NCBI GenBank assembly: GCA_025362095.1 | Contig: JANYIJ010000199.1 | Location: 1-33,800 of the forward strand | DNA length: 33,800 bases | Source: Gemmatimonadota bacterium | GTDB lineage: Bacteria > Gemmatimonadota > Gemmatimonadetes > Gemmatimonadales > Gemmatimonadaceae | Direction: 5' to 3' | Shown: positions 7,511-16,331 of the stretch, one piece after another | Layout: each line of letters opens with the position of its first letter | How positions within the stretch are numbered: the first letter of the stretch is position 1 | Notes under the pieces: model-generated | Told to the model about the DNA's origin: nothing | Database searches by the model: none | What the model saw: only the letters and a program-made list of their open reading frames with translations | Position numbers and translations under genes: made by a program

Positions 7511-8656
7511 ATGCGACGCAGCGCGCCGCTCTTGATCGTCACGTTCGGCCTACTGACGCTGCTCGCGTCATTCATCTGGTATTCACAAACCGTCTTGAAC
7601 AATCTGCATGCCGAGGCGCAGCAGACCGCCGGCATGTACGCGAAGGTCTTCGGCGCGATTCAGGACACGACCAGCGATCCCGCCGCGCAGACAACGACGC
7701 TCGTGGATCTGATCGAGTCGCTGAAGAAACTGCGTGTGCCGGTGATTCTCATCTCGACGAGCGGCGAAGTGCAGGGAAGCGCGAACCTGCCGTTCGCCGA
7801 CACGCTCGCCGCGCCGCACGTGAAGGCGTACGCCGACACGCTCGACGCCGAGAATGCGCCGCTCCTCACGCCGGTGGGCACGGTGCACATCGGGAATACT
7901 GCACTCGTGCGCGGCATGCGGGTGATTCCGCTGCTGATGGTCGCGGTGCTTGGCGTGCTGATCCTCTCGGGACTCGTGATGCTGCGGTCGGAGGGTCACG
8001 CCGAGCGCGAAGCGGTTTTTGCCGGGATGGCGCGCGAGTCCGCCCACCAGCTCGGCACGCCGCTCTCGAGTATGCACGGCTGGATCGAGCTGCTGCGCGA
8101 GCGCGACGATCCCATGATCGCGCAGGCGCTGCCGCACATGGAGAACGACATCGAGCGGCTCGAGCGCGTTGCGCACCGGTTCGAGCGCATCGGCCGGCCG
8201 CCTCGCCGCGATCCGGTGGACGTCGCGGAGGTCGCGAATCATGTCGTGCAGTATTTCTCAGCGCGCGTGCCGACACTCGCGCACTCAATCACCGTCCGGC
8301 TCGAGGCGGCGGCGGGCGGGTTCACCATTGCCGGCGATCGCGTGCTGCTCGAGTGGGCAATTGAATCGCTGGTGAAGAACGCGATCGACGCGCTCGCAGG
8401 GCGCGGCGGCTCGATCGTCGTGACCGTCGAACCGGTGGACGGCGGCGGTGTTCGCGTGCGCGTGGCCGACAACGGGCCGGGCGTTCCGCGCGATCTTCGC
8501 CGCAAGATTTTCTCGGCGGGATTCTCCACCAAGGAATCGGGGTGGGGGATCGGCCTGGCGCTCACGCGCCGGATTGTGGAAGCAGGGCACGGCGGGCGCC
8601 TGCAGCTCCTGCCGTCCGACAATGGCGCTGTGTTCGATATCGTGCTGCCCGGCTAG
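7511..8656 (+). CDS. Membrane sensor histidine kinase
   Basis: The 381-residue protein has transmembrane segments at about 5-24 and 138-158, bracketing a periplasmic sensor region of about 110 residues with no recognised domain. The cytoplasmic part carries the H-box ESAHQLGTPLSS with the phospho-acceptor H179. An ATPase domain follows with N-box VKNAIDAL, G1 ADNGPGVP, F-box FSAGFSTKE and G2 GWGIGLAL, so all catalytic boxes are present. It should autophosphorylate in response to an envelope signal. No receiver gene is adjacent, making it an orphan kinase placed three bases after serS. The signal is unknown. The only receiver in the window is at 4745-5125 on the other strand. Confidence 0.92.
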   Translation: MRRSAPLLIVTFGLLTLLASFIWYSQTVLNNLHAEAQQTAGMYAKVFGAIQDTTSDPAAQTTTLVDLIESLKKLRVPVILISTSGEVQGSANLPFADTLAAPHVKAYADTLDAENAPLLTPVGTVHIGNTALVRGMRVIPLLMVAVLGVLILSGLVMLRSEGHAEREAVFAGMARESAHQLGTPLSSMHGWIELLRERDDPMIAQALPHMENDIERLERVAHRFERIGRPPRRDPVDVAEVANHVVQYFSARVPTLAHSITVRLEAAAGGFTIAGDRVLLEWAIESLVKNAIDALAGRGGSIVVTVEPVDGGGVRVRVADNGPGVPRDLRRKIFSAGFSTKESGWGIGLALTRRIVEAGHGGRLQLLPSDNGAVFDIVLPG

Positions 8657-8662
8657 GGCGCA

Positions 8663-9772
8663 CTAGGGACGCGAGACGATCTCCTGCTCGACCGCTGCGC
8701 GCACGATGCTCATGAAGTCCTGCGCGTTCGTCACCACGCCCACGGCCTGGTGCGTGCCGCGATCCTTCAGCTTGCTCACGAGAAACTCGCTCGCGTCGAC
8801 GCAGATCGTCGGCAGTTCGACGATCCCGCGCACGGGATCCTCGTAGTACGCCGGAAGCATGTTGCCCACGGCGATCGAGTGGAGCGCTGTCGCAATCATC
8901 ACGGCCATCGTGGCGCCGGTCGTGTGCGCGCGCATGGCGTCCTGCGCCGCAATGGCGTCGGTGATCACGCCGGGCAGCGGACCGTCATCGCGAATCGAGC
9001 CGCAGAGCAGATACGGCACGCCCTCCACCACGCAGGCGTGCATGATACCGCCGTTGATAATTCCTTCATGAACCGCTTTCTCAATCGAGCCTGAGCGGCG
9101 CACCGCGTTGATCGCGCGCATGTGCGCCGCGTGGCCGCCCTTGGTGGGCTCGCCGGAATCCGTCATGCCGAGCGTCGTGCCGACGACCGCCGCCTCGATG
9201 TCGTGCGCGCCGACAGCATTCCCGGCGAGCAGCGCCTGCACGAATCCGTTGCGAATGAACCACACCAGATTGTCGCGCGCTCGCGAGTGCACGAGCGCGG
9301 GGCCCGTCACCCAGATCACGCGGCCGCCGCGCGCGCGTTCGTCTACGAGCATGCGCGCGATGCGCCCGTAGTCTATTGGTTTCTCGCGCGAGACCTGGCT
9401 GCTCATGAAATGGAAGTCGCCCTGCGCGCCCGCGGGAATCTGAAAGCCGTTCGCGTGAACCAGCACGCCTTCGCTTCCGTCCTCCGCTGCACCAAGCACG
9501 ACGCGCTCGCCGCGCTTCACGCGTCGTCCTTCGCGCACCCACCAGCGACCGTCGGCGCCGCCGACGAGACAGCCGTCCATGCGCGGTTCTCGCGGAAGTG
9601 TCCACCGGCCGTCGCCTCCCTTCACATACGTCGGCAGGTTTGTCGTTGCGAAAAATCCATCGGGCAGCACGCCGTCGGATTCTGCAGGCGCGGTCCGCGC
9701 GGCCGGCGCATTCGCGAGCGCAGCCGACGTGAAATCGGGCGGCGTGTACGTCGGCGTTCTGGAGTCGCGCAT
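8663..9772 (-). CDS. LOR/SDH-domain protein (TIGR00300), probable ornithine cyclodeaminase
   Basis: The protein (369 residues from the chosen ATG) matches the LOR/SDH conserved family. Landmarks are VHANGFQIPAGAQGDFHFM, SREKPIDYGRI, VIWVTGPALVHSRAR, FVQALLAGNAVGAHDIE, the TKGGHAAHMRAINAVRRSGS-type stretch, and VVTNAQDF near the end. Archaeal members, and the C-terminal domain of cyanobacterial AgrE/ArgZ, convert ornithine to proline with release of ammonia using bound NAD. The adjacent upstream arginase makes ornithine, which supports that role here. An earlier ATG at 9817 overlaps the arginase stop, but the extra 15 codons consist of a 7-bp DNA repeat, so the ATG at 9772 is preferred. The function is inferred from family and neighbour. 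Confidence 0.82.
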   Translation of the reverse strand: MRDSRTPTYTPPDFTSAALANAPAARTAPAESDGVLPDGFFATTNLPTYVKGGDGRWTLPREPRMDGCLVGGADGRWWVREGRRVKRGERVVLGAAEDGSEGVLVHANGFQIPAGAQGDFHFMSSQVSREKPIDYGRIARMLVDERARGGRVIWVTGPALVHSRARDNLVWFIRNGFVQALLAGNAVGAHDIEAAVVGTTLGMTDSGEPTKGGHAAHMRAINAVRRSGSIEKAVHEGIINGGIMHACVVEGVPYLLCGSIRDDGPLPGVITDAIAAQDAMRAHTTGATMAVMIATALHSIAVGNMLPAYYEDPVRGIVELPTICVDASEFLVSKLKDRGTHQAVGVVTNAQDFMSIVRAAVEQEIVSRP

Positions 9773-9786
9773 CCGGCGATCGGTTT

Positions 9787-9814
9787 CGGTCTTCGATCCT
9801 CGGTCTTCGGTCCT
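9787..9814. repeat. Degenerate 7-bp tandem repeat, 4 units
   Basis: Four heptamers in a row (CGGTCTT, CGATCCT, CGGTCTT, CGGTCCT) lie between the arginase stop and the probable start of the LOR/SDH gene. If translation began at 9817, the repeat would encode the low-complexity N-terminus RTEDRGSKTETD, which has no family counterpart. Confidence 0.7.
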
Positions 9815-10725
9815 CATAGAATGCGCTTCCCCAGCGCGCTCAGGATCAGCTCCGTCGCAAGTTCGGCGGTGCGGTTCCGCTCGTCGAGCACGGGATTCAC
9901 CTCGACCACATCCATTCCGATCAGCCGCCCTGTGTCGGCGAGCATCTCCATCGCGAGGTGCGCCTCGCGGATCGTCATGCCCCCGGGCACGGCGGTTCCG
10001 ACACCCGGCGCGTCGTCGGGACTGAGACAGTCGACGTCGAATGAAAGCCAGATTCCCGCGGTGTCCGAGCCCGAGACTTCGATCGCCTCCTGCATCACAC
10101 TCCGCACGCCGCGCTCGTCGATGTCGCGCATCGTGAGCGCGCGCAGTCCCCAGCTCTTCACATGCTCGCGCTCCGGGGCGTCCAGATCCCGCACGCCCAC
10201 CAGCGCGACGTTGGCGGCGGCAAGCGCGGCGGCGGGTCCCGCGATGTGCGCGAACTCGCGGTCGCCGTGCCCGAGCAGATGGGCGAGCGGCATGCCGTGC
10301 ACGTTTCCGGAGTTCGACGTGCCCGGTGTGTTGATATCGCCGTGCGCATCGAGCCAGATGACGCCGATCCGCGCGCCGGCGGCCGCGTGGAAACGCGCGG
10401 CTCCGGCGATCGATCCGCCGGCGAACGAGTGATCGCCGCCGAGCAGGAGCGGAAACCGGCCCGAGCGCAGCGCCGTCTCTGTTTCGTTTGCGACGAGCTT
10501 CGACACATCGGCGATCGCGCCGAGAAAATGCGCGCCGCGTTGCGCCCCGCGCTCCGCGTCCTCGCGCAGTGGCACGGCGATGTTTCCGGCGTCCTCGACG
10601 CTGTGTCCGAGGCGCGCGAGCCGCTCTCGCAGATCGGTGTACCGTACCGCGAACGGTCCCATGTCGACGCCGCGTCTGCTGGCGCCGAGATCCATCGGCA
10701 CGCCGATAATTCTGATTTTCGTCAT
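9814..10725 (-). CDS. rocF: Arginase
   Basis: The 303-residue protein has the complete ureohydrolase metal site: GGDHS (H99), DAHGDIN (D126, H128, D130) and SFDVDCLSP (D230, D232), plus E275 in VVEVNP. The sequence PGTSNSGNVHGMPLA after the second motif is the arginine-recognition loop typical of true arginases rather than agmatinases. It hydrolyses L-arginine to L-ornithine and urea with a Mn2+ pair in the cytoplasm. The ATG at 10725 is chosen since the conserved core begins at once (TKIRIIGVPMDLG); the frame extends to 10815 without family similarity. It is first in a two-gene unit with the LOR/SDH protein. No urease or arginine-transport gene is seen nearby. Confidence 0.93.
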   Translation of the reverse strand: MTKIRIIGVPMDLGASRRGVDMGPFAVRYTDLRERLARLGHSVEDAGNIAVPLREDAERGAQRGAHFLGAIADVSKLVANETETALRSGRFPLLLGGDHSFAGGSIAGAARFHAAAGARIGVIWLDAHGDINTPGTSNSGNVHGMPLAHLLGHGDREFAHIAGPAAALAAANVALVGVRDLDAPEREHVKSWGLRALTMRDIDERGVRSVMQEAIEVSGSDTAGIWLSFDVDCLSPDDAPGVGTAVPGGMTIREAHLAMEMLADTGRLIGMDVVEVNPVLDERNRTAELATELILSALGKRIL

Positions 10726-10793
10726 GCGCGCTGCCCGCCTGCCATGCAAAAGAGGTTGGACTCCGTAATGTATCCGGTTTCTGTTTTGCGGCG

Positions 10794-10823
10794 GTGACTG
10801 TGCCTCGTCCAGCATGCTAGATT
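10794..10823 (+). promoter_or_regulatory. Possible promoter of pcrA, perhaps leaderless
   Basis: GTGACT (10794-10799), an 18-bp spacer and TAGATT (10818-10823) precede the ATG at 10830 by only six bases. There is no Shine-Dalgarno sequence, so the transcript could start at or next to the ATG. The -35 match is modest. Confidence 0.3.
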
Positions 10824-10829
10824 TCCGTT

Positions 10830-13118
10830 ATGATCGCGTCACCACCCGCCGAAAAAACCGCCTCCGCGAAACCCTCACTCAACGACGCTCAGCGGGAGGC
10901 GGTAGAGCACGGTTCGGGGCCCTTGCTGGTGCTCGCCGGCGCCGGATCCGGAAAGACGCGGGTGCTCACCGCGCGCATCGCGCGACTGATTGCGGACGGA
11001 GTCGTGCGGCCCGATCAGGTGCTCGCGGTGACATTCACGAACAAGGCCGCGGGCGAAATGCGCGAACGCATTGGCCGCCTGCTCGAGAGCGATCCTGCGG
11101 GCATGTGGGTTGGGACCTTTCATGCAATTGGCGCGCGCATGCTCCGCGCCAATGCGGCGCTCGTCGGCCGCTCGAGCGCGTTCACGATCTACGATGAAGA
11201 CGACACGCTATCGGTCATCAAACGCCTGATGGACCGGCACCGCGTCTCGCCGAAAGTCTGGACGCCGCGGGCGATCTCCTCCGCGATTTCCGGCGCGCGC
11301 AACGCGCTCGTCTCACCCGCTGAGTACGCCTCGCTCGCGCAGATGCCGCTCGCCAAGGCCGTCGCGCCGGTCTACAGCGATCTCGATGCCGCGTTCCGCA
11401 ATGCGAACGCCGTCAGCTTCGACGACCTGCTCGGCCTTCCCGTGCAGCTGCTCACCGCGAACGTTGACGTGCGCGAGCGCTACGAGAAGCGTTTCCGCGT
11501 GATCCTCGTGGACGAATACCAGGACACGAACCGTGCGCAGTACGAGTTCATCCGCCTGCTCGGCGCGCGTCACGGCAACGTGGTCGTCGTGGGCGACGAC
11601 GATCAGTCGATTTACGGCTGGCGCGGCGCCGACGTGCGCAACATTCTCGACTTCGAGCGCGACTATCCCGCGGCGAAAGTGGTGCGGCTCGAAGAGAACT
11701 ACCGCTCGACTCCACAAGTCCTTGCGCTCGCCAACGCCGTGATCAGCGAGAACGCTGAGCGTCGCGGGAAAGTCCTGCGCGCGACGCGGCCCGACGGCGA
11801 TCCGGTCGTGCTGGTGGCGGCGCTCGACGATCGCGACGAGGCCGATTTTATTGCGGCCGAGATCGAACTTCGCCGCACGCGAAACGGCGAGCCGCTCGGG
11901 GCGAACGCGGTGCTGTATCGCACCAACGCGCAGAGTCGCGTGCTCGAGGAATCACTGCGTCGGCGCGCCATTCCGTACCGGCTCGTTGGCGCCGTGCGAT
12001 TCTACGACCGGCGCGAGATCAAGGATCTGCTCGCGTGGCTGCGCTTGATCGCGAACCCCGCAGACGATGAAGCGTTTCGGCGGGCGATCACGGCGCCGCG
12101 GAGGGGAATCGGCGAGACGACGGTCGAGATGCTCGCGCTCGCGGCCGCCGATGCGGGCGTGCCGCTGCTCGCCGCTGCGTCCCGCGAAGATCTCGTGACT
12201 GGCGCGCGAATCGCGACGCGCACGGCGCTCGCGGATTTTGCCTCTCTGATAGAGCGGTACCGCAATAAGGCTGCGGATTCGAGCGTCGACCGCCTGATTC
12301 TCTCACTCGTTGACGAAATCGGTTTCGCCGACGCGCTCCGCGCCGAAGGACCCGAGGGGCTCGAGCGACTCGACAACGTCGCCGAACTCGCGCGCGGAGC
12401 TGCAGAGCTGGTGATCGAGGAGGGCGGCGAGGTGGGATTGCGCCCGCTCGACCACTTCCTGCAGCGCGCGACGCTCGTCGCCGGAATCGACCTGCTCGGC
12501 CCGGATGCGGACGCCGTCACCATGATGACGCTGCACACCGCCAAGGGCCTCGAGTTTCCGGTGGTGTTCATCGCCGGTCTCGAGAACGGGCTCTTTCCGC
12601 TGAGCAGAAGCTTCGACGATCCGGCGCTGCTCGAAGAGGAGCGACGGTTGTTTTACGTCGGCATTACGCGCGCCGAGAAGAGGCTGTATCTCACGTGGGC
12701 GCGGAGCCGACGCCGCAATGGCGAGCTGATTTCGTCAGCGATATCGACGTTCATCACGCCGGCGGCGGAGAAGCTGCTCGAGCCAACGGCGACCATCCGC
12801 CTGCGCGCGAGCGGCCGCTCCGGCGGTGTTGGTATTCGCGCCGAATCGGCGCCGCGCGGCTGGGATGATGACTCACCGCGCACCTGGCAGCGCAATCCTT
12901 CGCGTGAACGCGCCGTGGAGATCGACGAGATGTCGCAAGATGTGCCCGCGTTCGTGCAGGGCGAGCGCGTGCGGCACAAGACGTTCGGCTCTGGCACGAT
13001 CTCCGCGATGGCCGGCGCGGGGCGCGACGCGAAAGTGACCGTGGATTTCGACGATGAAAACGTGGGGCGAAAGCGGCTGGTGGTTGCGTTCGCCGGACTC
13101 GAGCGAGGGTTCGACTGA
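10830..13118 (+). CDS. pcrA: ATP-dependent DNA helicase, UvrD/PcrA type
   Basis: The 762-residue SF1A helicase shows all motifs in order: Q-motif LNDAQREAV, Walker A AGAGSGKT (K42), TFTNKAAGEM, GTFHAIGARML, Walker B VDEYQDTN (about 227-234), GDDDQSIYGWRGAD, LEENYRS, TLHTAKGLEFPVVF and RRLFYVGITRAEKRL. The C-terminus (about 700-762) with GERVRHKTFGSGTI matches the Tudor-like end of PcrA/UvrD, which contacts RNA polymerase. It unwinds DNA 3' to 5' in nucleotide-excision and mismatch repair and clears stalled replication or transcription. Its TGA overlaps the gatC ATG by one base, so repair helicase and amidotransferase genes share an operon. Calling it PcrA or UvrD is a matter of naming. Confidence 0.95.
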   Translation: MIASPPAEKTASAKPSLNDAQREAVEHGSGPLLVLAGAGSGKTRVLTARIARLIADGVVRPDQVLAVTFTNKAAGEMRERIGRLLESDPAGMWVGTFHAIGARMLRANAALVGRSSAFTIYDEDDTLSVIKRLMDRHRVSPKVWTPRAISSAISGARNALVSPAEYASLAQMPLAKAVAPVYSDLDAAFRNANAVSFDDLLGLPVQLLTANVDVRERYEKRFRVILVDEYQDTNRAQYEFIRLLGARHGNVVVVGDDDQSIYGWRGADVRNILDFERDYPAAKVVRLEENYRSTPQVLALANAVISENAERRGKVLRATRPDGDPVVLVAALDDRDEADFIAAEIELRRTRNGEPLGANAVLYRTNAQSRVLEESLRRRAIPYRLVGAVRFYDRREIKDLLAWLRLIANPADDEAFRRAITAPRRGIGETTVEMLALAAADAGVPLLAAASREDLVTGARIATRTALADFASLIERYRNKAADSSVDRLILSLVDEIGFADALRAEGPEGLERLDNVAELARGAAELVIEEGGEVGLRPLDHFLQRATLVAGIDLLGPDADAVTMMTLHTAKGLEFPVVFIAGLENGLFPLSRSFDDPALLEEERRLFYVGITRAEKRLYLTWARSRRRNGELISSAISTFITPAAEKLLEPTATIRLRASGRSGGVGIRAESAPRGWDDDSPRTWQRNPSRERAVEIDEMSQDVPAFVQGERVRHKTFGSGTISAMAGAGRDAKVTVDFDDENVGRKRLVVAFAGLERGFD

Positions 13119-13462
13119 TGGCCGTATCAAGAGACGACGTGCGTCATATCGCCGGGCTCGCGCGAGTCGGCGTTCCGGACGAGAAACTCGACACGCTTGT
13201 GACGGAGCTCAACGGAATTCTCGGCCATATGGAAGTGCTCCAGAAAGTGCAGAGCGCCGGCGCGGCGGCCGAGGCCGACGCGCTCCGAACGGGAATGCCA
13301 CTGCGCGCTGACGAAGGCCCGAGTGTGAAACTCGAACGGCCGATCGCCGAAATCGCGCCGGCCACTCGCTCGCTCGACGGCGCGCCGATGCCCGCGGTAG
13401 TCGACGGATTCTTCCTCGTGCCGCGTCTCGCGACGCACGAAGACGCGGGGGACGAATCGTGA
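13118..13462 (+). CDS. gatC: Asp/Glu-tRNA amidotransferase subunit GatC
   Basis: The 114-residue protein matches GatC: VSRDDVRHIAGLARVGV at the N-terminus, LNGILGHMEVLQKV in the middle helix, and a C-terminal extended segment with LRADEGP and VVDGFFLVPRL. GatC wraps around the GatA-GatB interface and stabilises the complex. The start overlaps the helicase stop (TGATG), and the end overlaps the gatA start (GTGA), which points to translational coupling and matched subunit amounts. Confidence 0.95.
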   Translation: MAVSRDDVRHIAGLARVGVPDEKLDTLVTELNGILGHMEVLQKVQSAGAAAEADALRTGMPLRADEGPSVKLERPIAEIAPATRSLDGAPMPAVVDGFFLVPRLATHEDAGDES

Positions 13463-14907
13463 CCCCGACTCCGGAATCGCTGCTCGCCGCGGGAGCCGGC
13501 GCCATTGCCGCCGCCGTGCGCGATGGGACGATGCGCCCGCGCACCGTGGTCGAGGCGAGCTTTGCGCGCGCCGCGGAAGTTGATTCGGGGCCGAAAGGAC
13601 TCAATTGCATCCTCACGTCCGATCTCAACACGTCGCTGCGTCTCGTCGAGAGCGCTCCGGTTGGCGGCGCGCTCGCGGGCGTGCCGTTCGTGCTGAAAGA
13701 CAACATCGCGACGACGGTGCTCTCCACATCGTGCGGCTCGAAGATTCTCGAAGGCTACGTCAGTCCGTACGAGTCCACCGTCGCGAAGCGGCTGCGCGAC
13801 GCCGGCGCAATTCTCGTCGGCAAGGGAAACATGGACGAGTTCGCGATGGGGTCGTCCACGGAACACTCGGCCTTCGGACCGGCAAGAAATCCGATAGATC
13901 GCACTCGCGTCCCAGGCGGCTCCTCCGGCGGATCGGCGGCGTCTGTTGCCGCAGGCATAGTTCCGATCGCGCTGGGCTCCGAGACCGGCGGCTCGGTCCG
14001 CCAGCCGGCGGCGTTCTGCGGAATCGTCGGCGTGAAGCCAACCTATGGGCGCATCAGCCGCTTCGGGCTCGTCGCGTTCGCGTCGTCGCTCGACAATATT
14101 GGCGTGTTCGGCCGCAGCGTGGACGACGCCGCTCGCGCGATGGAAGTCGTTTCTGGAAACGACACCGCGAATGATGCCACTTCCGCCCGGCTCGCTGCGC
14201 CGGAACTGCGCACCGACTCGCGCGATCTCACCGGCATCGTGATCGGCAAGCCGAAGGAATATTTTCCGTCGTCGCTATCGGCCGAGATGCGCGCGCACTG
14301 CGATCGCGCGCTCGACGCGCTGCGCGCGCGCGGCGCTGAGATTCGCGACGTCTCACTGCCGCATACCGATCTCGCGCTGCCCGTGTACTACATCATCGCA
14401 CCGGCGGAATGCTCGGCGAACCTCGCCCGGTTCGACGGCGTGCGCTACGGCTTGCGTCTCGAAGGCGACGGGCTTCGCGGCATGTACGAGGCCACGCGCT
14501 CGCGCGGCTTCGGCGCAGAGGTCACGCGCCGAATTTTGCTCGGCACCTACGTGCTCTCGGCGGGCTACTACGACGCGTACTATCGAAAGGCGCAGGATGT
14601 GCGCGCGCTGATCGCGCGCGACTTCACAAATGTCTGGGCATCGGGTGTCGACGCGCTGTTCACGCCGACCACAGCGGCGCCGGCGTTCACGATCGGCGCG
14701 ATCTCAGATCCGTACGAGATGTATCTCTGCGATCTCTTTACGGTCTCGGCGAATCTCGCCGAGGTGCCGGCGATGTCGATCCCCATCGGACGAATCAGCG
14801 GGCTTCCCGTTGGCGGGCAGGTCATTGCGCCGCGCTTCGGTGAAGCGGCGATGTTCAAAATCTCTTACGCGCTCGAGTCGGAACTGGGCGGGGCGGCGCA
14901 CACATGA
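13459..14907 (+). CDS. gatA: Asp/Glu-tRNA amidotransferase subunit GatA
   Basis: The 482-residue amidase-signature protein carries the Ser-cisSer-Lys triad: K80 in FVLKDNIAT, S155 in PGGSSGGSAA, and S179 in GSETGGSVRQPA. GatA releases ammonia from glutamine and passes it through a tunnel to GatB, where Glu-tRNA-Gln (and often Asp-tRNA-Asn) is amidated. Its length is normal for the family. The start is GTG at 13459 within GTGA overlapping the gatC stop, and its own TGA lies inside the ATGA of gatB. The catalytic residues are intact, so the enzyme should be active. Confidence 0.97.
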   Translation: MTPTPESLLAAGAGAIAAAVRDGTMRPRTVVEASFARAAEVDSGPKGLNCILTSDLNTSLRLVESAPVGGALAGVPFVLKDNIATTVLSTSCGSKILEGYVSPYESTVAKRLRDAGAILVGKGNMDEFAMGSSTEHSAFGPARNPIDRTRVPGGSSGGSAASVAAGIVPIALGSETGGSVRQPAAFCGIVGVKPTYGRISRFGLVAFASSLDNIGVFGRSVDDAARAMEVVSGNDTANDATSARLAAPELRTDSRDLTGIVIGKPKEYFPSSLSAEMRAHCDRALDALRARGAEIRDVSLPHTDLALPVYYIIAPAECSANLARFDGVRYGLRLEGDGLRGMYEATRSRGFGAEVTRRILLGTYVLSAGYYDAYYRKAQDVRALIARDFTNVWASGVDALFTPTTAAPAFTIGAISDPYEMYLCDLFTVSANLAEVPAMSIPIGRISGLPVGGQVIAPRFGEAAMFKISYALESELGGAAHT

Positions 14908-16331
14908 GTGCCGCATGGGAGATGGTGGTCGGCCTTGAAGTGCATGTGCAGCTCAAGACGCGCACCAAGGCGTTCTGTCGCTGCTCCACTTCATTTGGCG
15001 ATCCGCCGAACACGAACACCTGCCCGGTTTGCCTCGCGCTTCCGGGCGCTCTGCCGGTGCTCAACGAGCGCGCGGTGGAGCTCGCCGCGCGCGCCGCGTT
15101 CGCACTCGGACTCGAGGTTCGCGAACGCTCGGTCTTTGCCCGAAAGAATTATTTCTACCCGGACCTGCCGAAAGGATATCAGATCTCGCAGTTCGATCGT
15201 CCGCTCGCAGAACGGGGGACGCTTGCGATCGGTGGAGGCCGCTCGATCGGCATCACGCGCATTCACATGGAAGAGGATGCGGGAAAATCGGTGCACGACC
15301 GCTTCGCCGGGTTCACCGCGATCGATCTGAACCGCGCCGGTGTTCCGCTCATCGAAATCGTGAGCGAGCCGGAAATCCGCGGCAGCGCAGAGGCTGGCTC
15401 GTATCTGCGCGCGCTGAAGGAGATCCTGCTGTTCGCAGAAGTCTCCGATTGCTCGATGGAGGAGGGAAGCCTGCGCGTGGATGCGAACGTCAGCGCCCGG
15501 CCGATCGGCGAGACCGCGCTCCGCACGCGCACGGAGATCAAGAATCTCAATTCGTTTTCAAACGTGGAGCGCGCGCTCGAGCTCGAGTTTGCGCGTCACG
15601 TTGCCGTGCATGAGTCCGGCGGCACGATCGTGCAGCAGACGATGTTGTTCGACGCGCACAAGAACGAAGTGCGCGGCGCCCGGTCCAAAGAGGGAAGTCA
15701 CGACTATCGCTATTTTCCAGAGCCGGATCTTCCGCCGCTGGTGCTCACGCCCGCGTGGCTGCAGGGAGTGCGTTACGGCCTTCCCGAGTTCCCGGCCGCC
15801 CGCCGCGCGCGCTACACGAAGGACCTCGGTCTCAGCGAGACTGACGCCGCGGTCCTCACGGCGAGCCGCGATTTGGGAGACTATTTCGAAAAGGTCGTCG
15901 CCGCGTCGAACGACGCGAAGATGGCCGCCAACTGGATGATGAGCGAAGTGAGCGCGTCACTGAACGACTCGGGCGTCGAGATCCGCGCGTTTGCCCTCAA
16001 GCCCGCCGCGCTGGGAGAACTCATCGTCCTGGTCAAGAACGGCACCCTGAGCAATAGCGCGGCAAAGACGGTGTTCGCCACGATGCTGCAGGAAGGCGGA
16101 ACCGCCGCCTCGATCGCCGAGCGCGATGGCCTTCTGCAAGTGGGCGATGATTCCGCGCTCGTCGCTTGGATCGACGAAGTCTGGGCCGAGCATCCCGACG
16201 AAGCCACGCGCTTCGCCGGCGGCGAGCGAAAACTTCAGGGCGTGCTGGTCGGATTCGTGATGAAGAAATCGAAGGGTCGCGCCGATCCGAAGAAGGTGAA
16301 TCAGCTTCTCGGAACGAGAGCAGGAACGTAG
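14904..16331 (+). CDS. gatB: Asp/Glu-tRNA amidotransferase subunit GatB
   Basis: The 475-residue protein has the GatB signature GLEVHVQLKTRTKAFCRC, the zinc cysteines C25, C27, C40 and C43 (CRCSTSF and CPVC), NYFYPDLPKGYQISQ, and DANVSARP. The C-terminal helical YqeY-like tRNA-binding part runs from about residue 300 to the end. GatB activates the tRNA-bound carboxylate with ATP and adds ammonia from GatA. The start overlaps gatA by 4 bp. The last 31 bp overlap, tail to tail, the end of the convergent phospholipase-like gene. Whether the complex serves tRNA-Gln, tRNA-Asn or both depends on which synthetases the genome has, which cannot be seen here. Confidence 0.97.
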   Translation: MSAAWEMVVGLEVHVQLKTRTKAFCRCSTSFGDPPNTNTCPVCLALPGALPVLNERAVELAARAAFALGLEVRERSVFARKNYFYPDLPKGYQISQFDRPLAERGTLAIGGGRSIGITRIHMEEDAGKSVHDRFAGFTAIDLNRAGVPLIEIVSEPEIRGSAEAGSYLRALKEILLFAEVSDCSMEEGSLRVDANVSARPIGETALRTRTEIKNLNSFSNVERALELEFARHVAVHESGGTIVQQTMLFDAHKNEVRGARSKEGSHDYRYFPEPDLPPLVLTPAWLQGVRYGLPEFPAARRARYTKDLGLSETDAAVLTASRDLGDYFEKVVAASNDAKMAANWMMSEVSASLNDSGVEIRAFALKPAALGELIVLVKNGTLSNSAAKTVFATMLQEGGTAASIAERDGLLQVGDDSALVAWIDEVWAEHPDEATRFAGGERKLQGVLVGFVMKKSKGRADPKKVNQLLGTRAGT

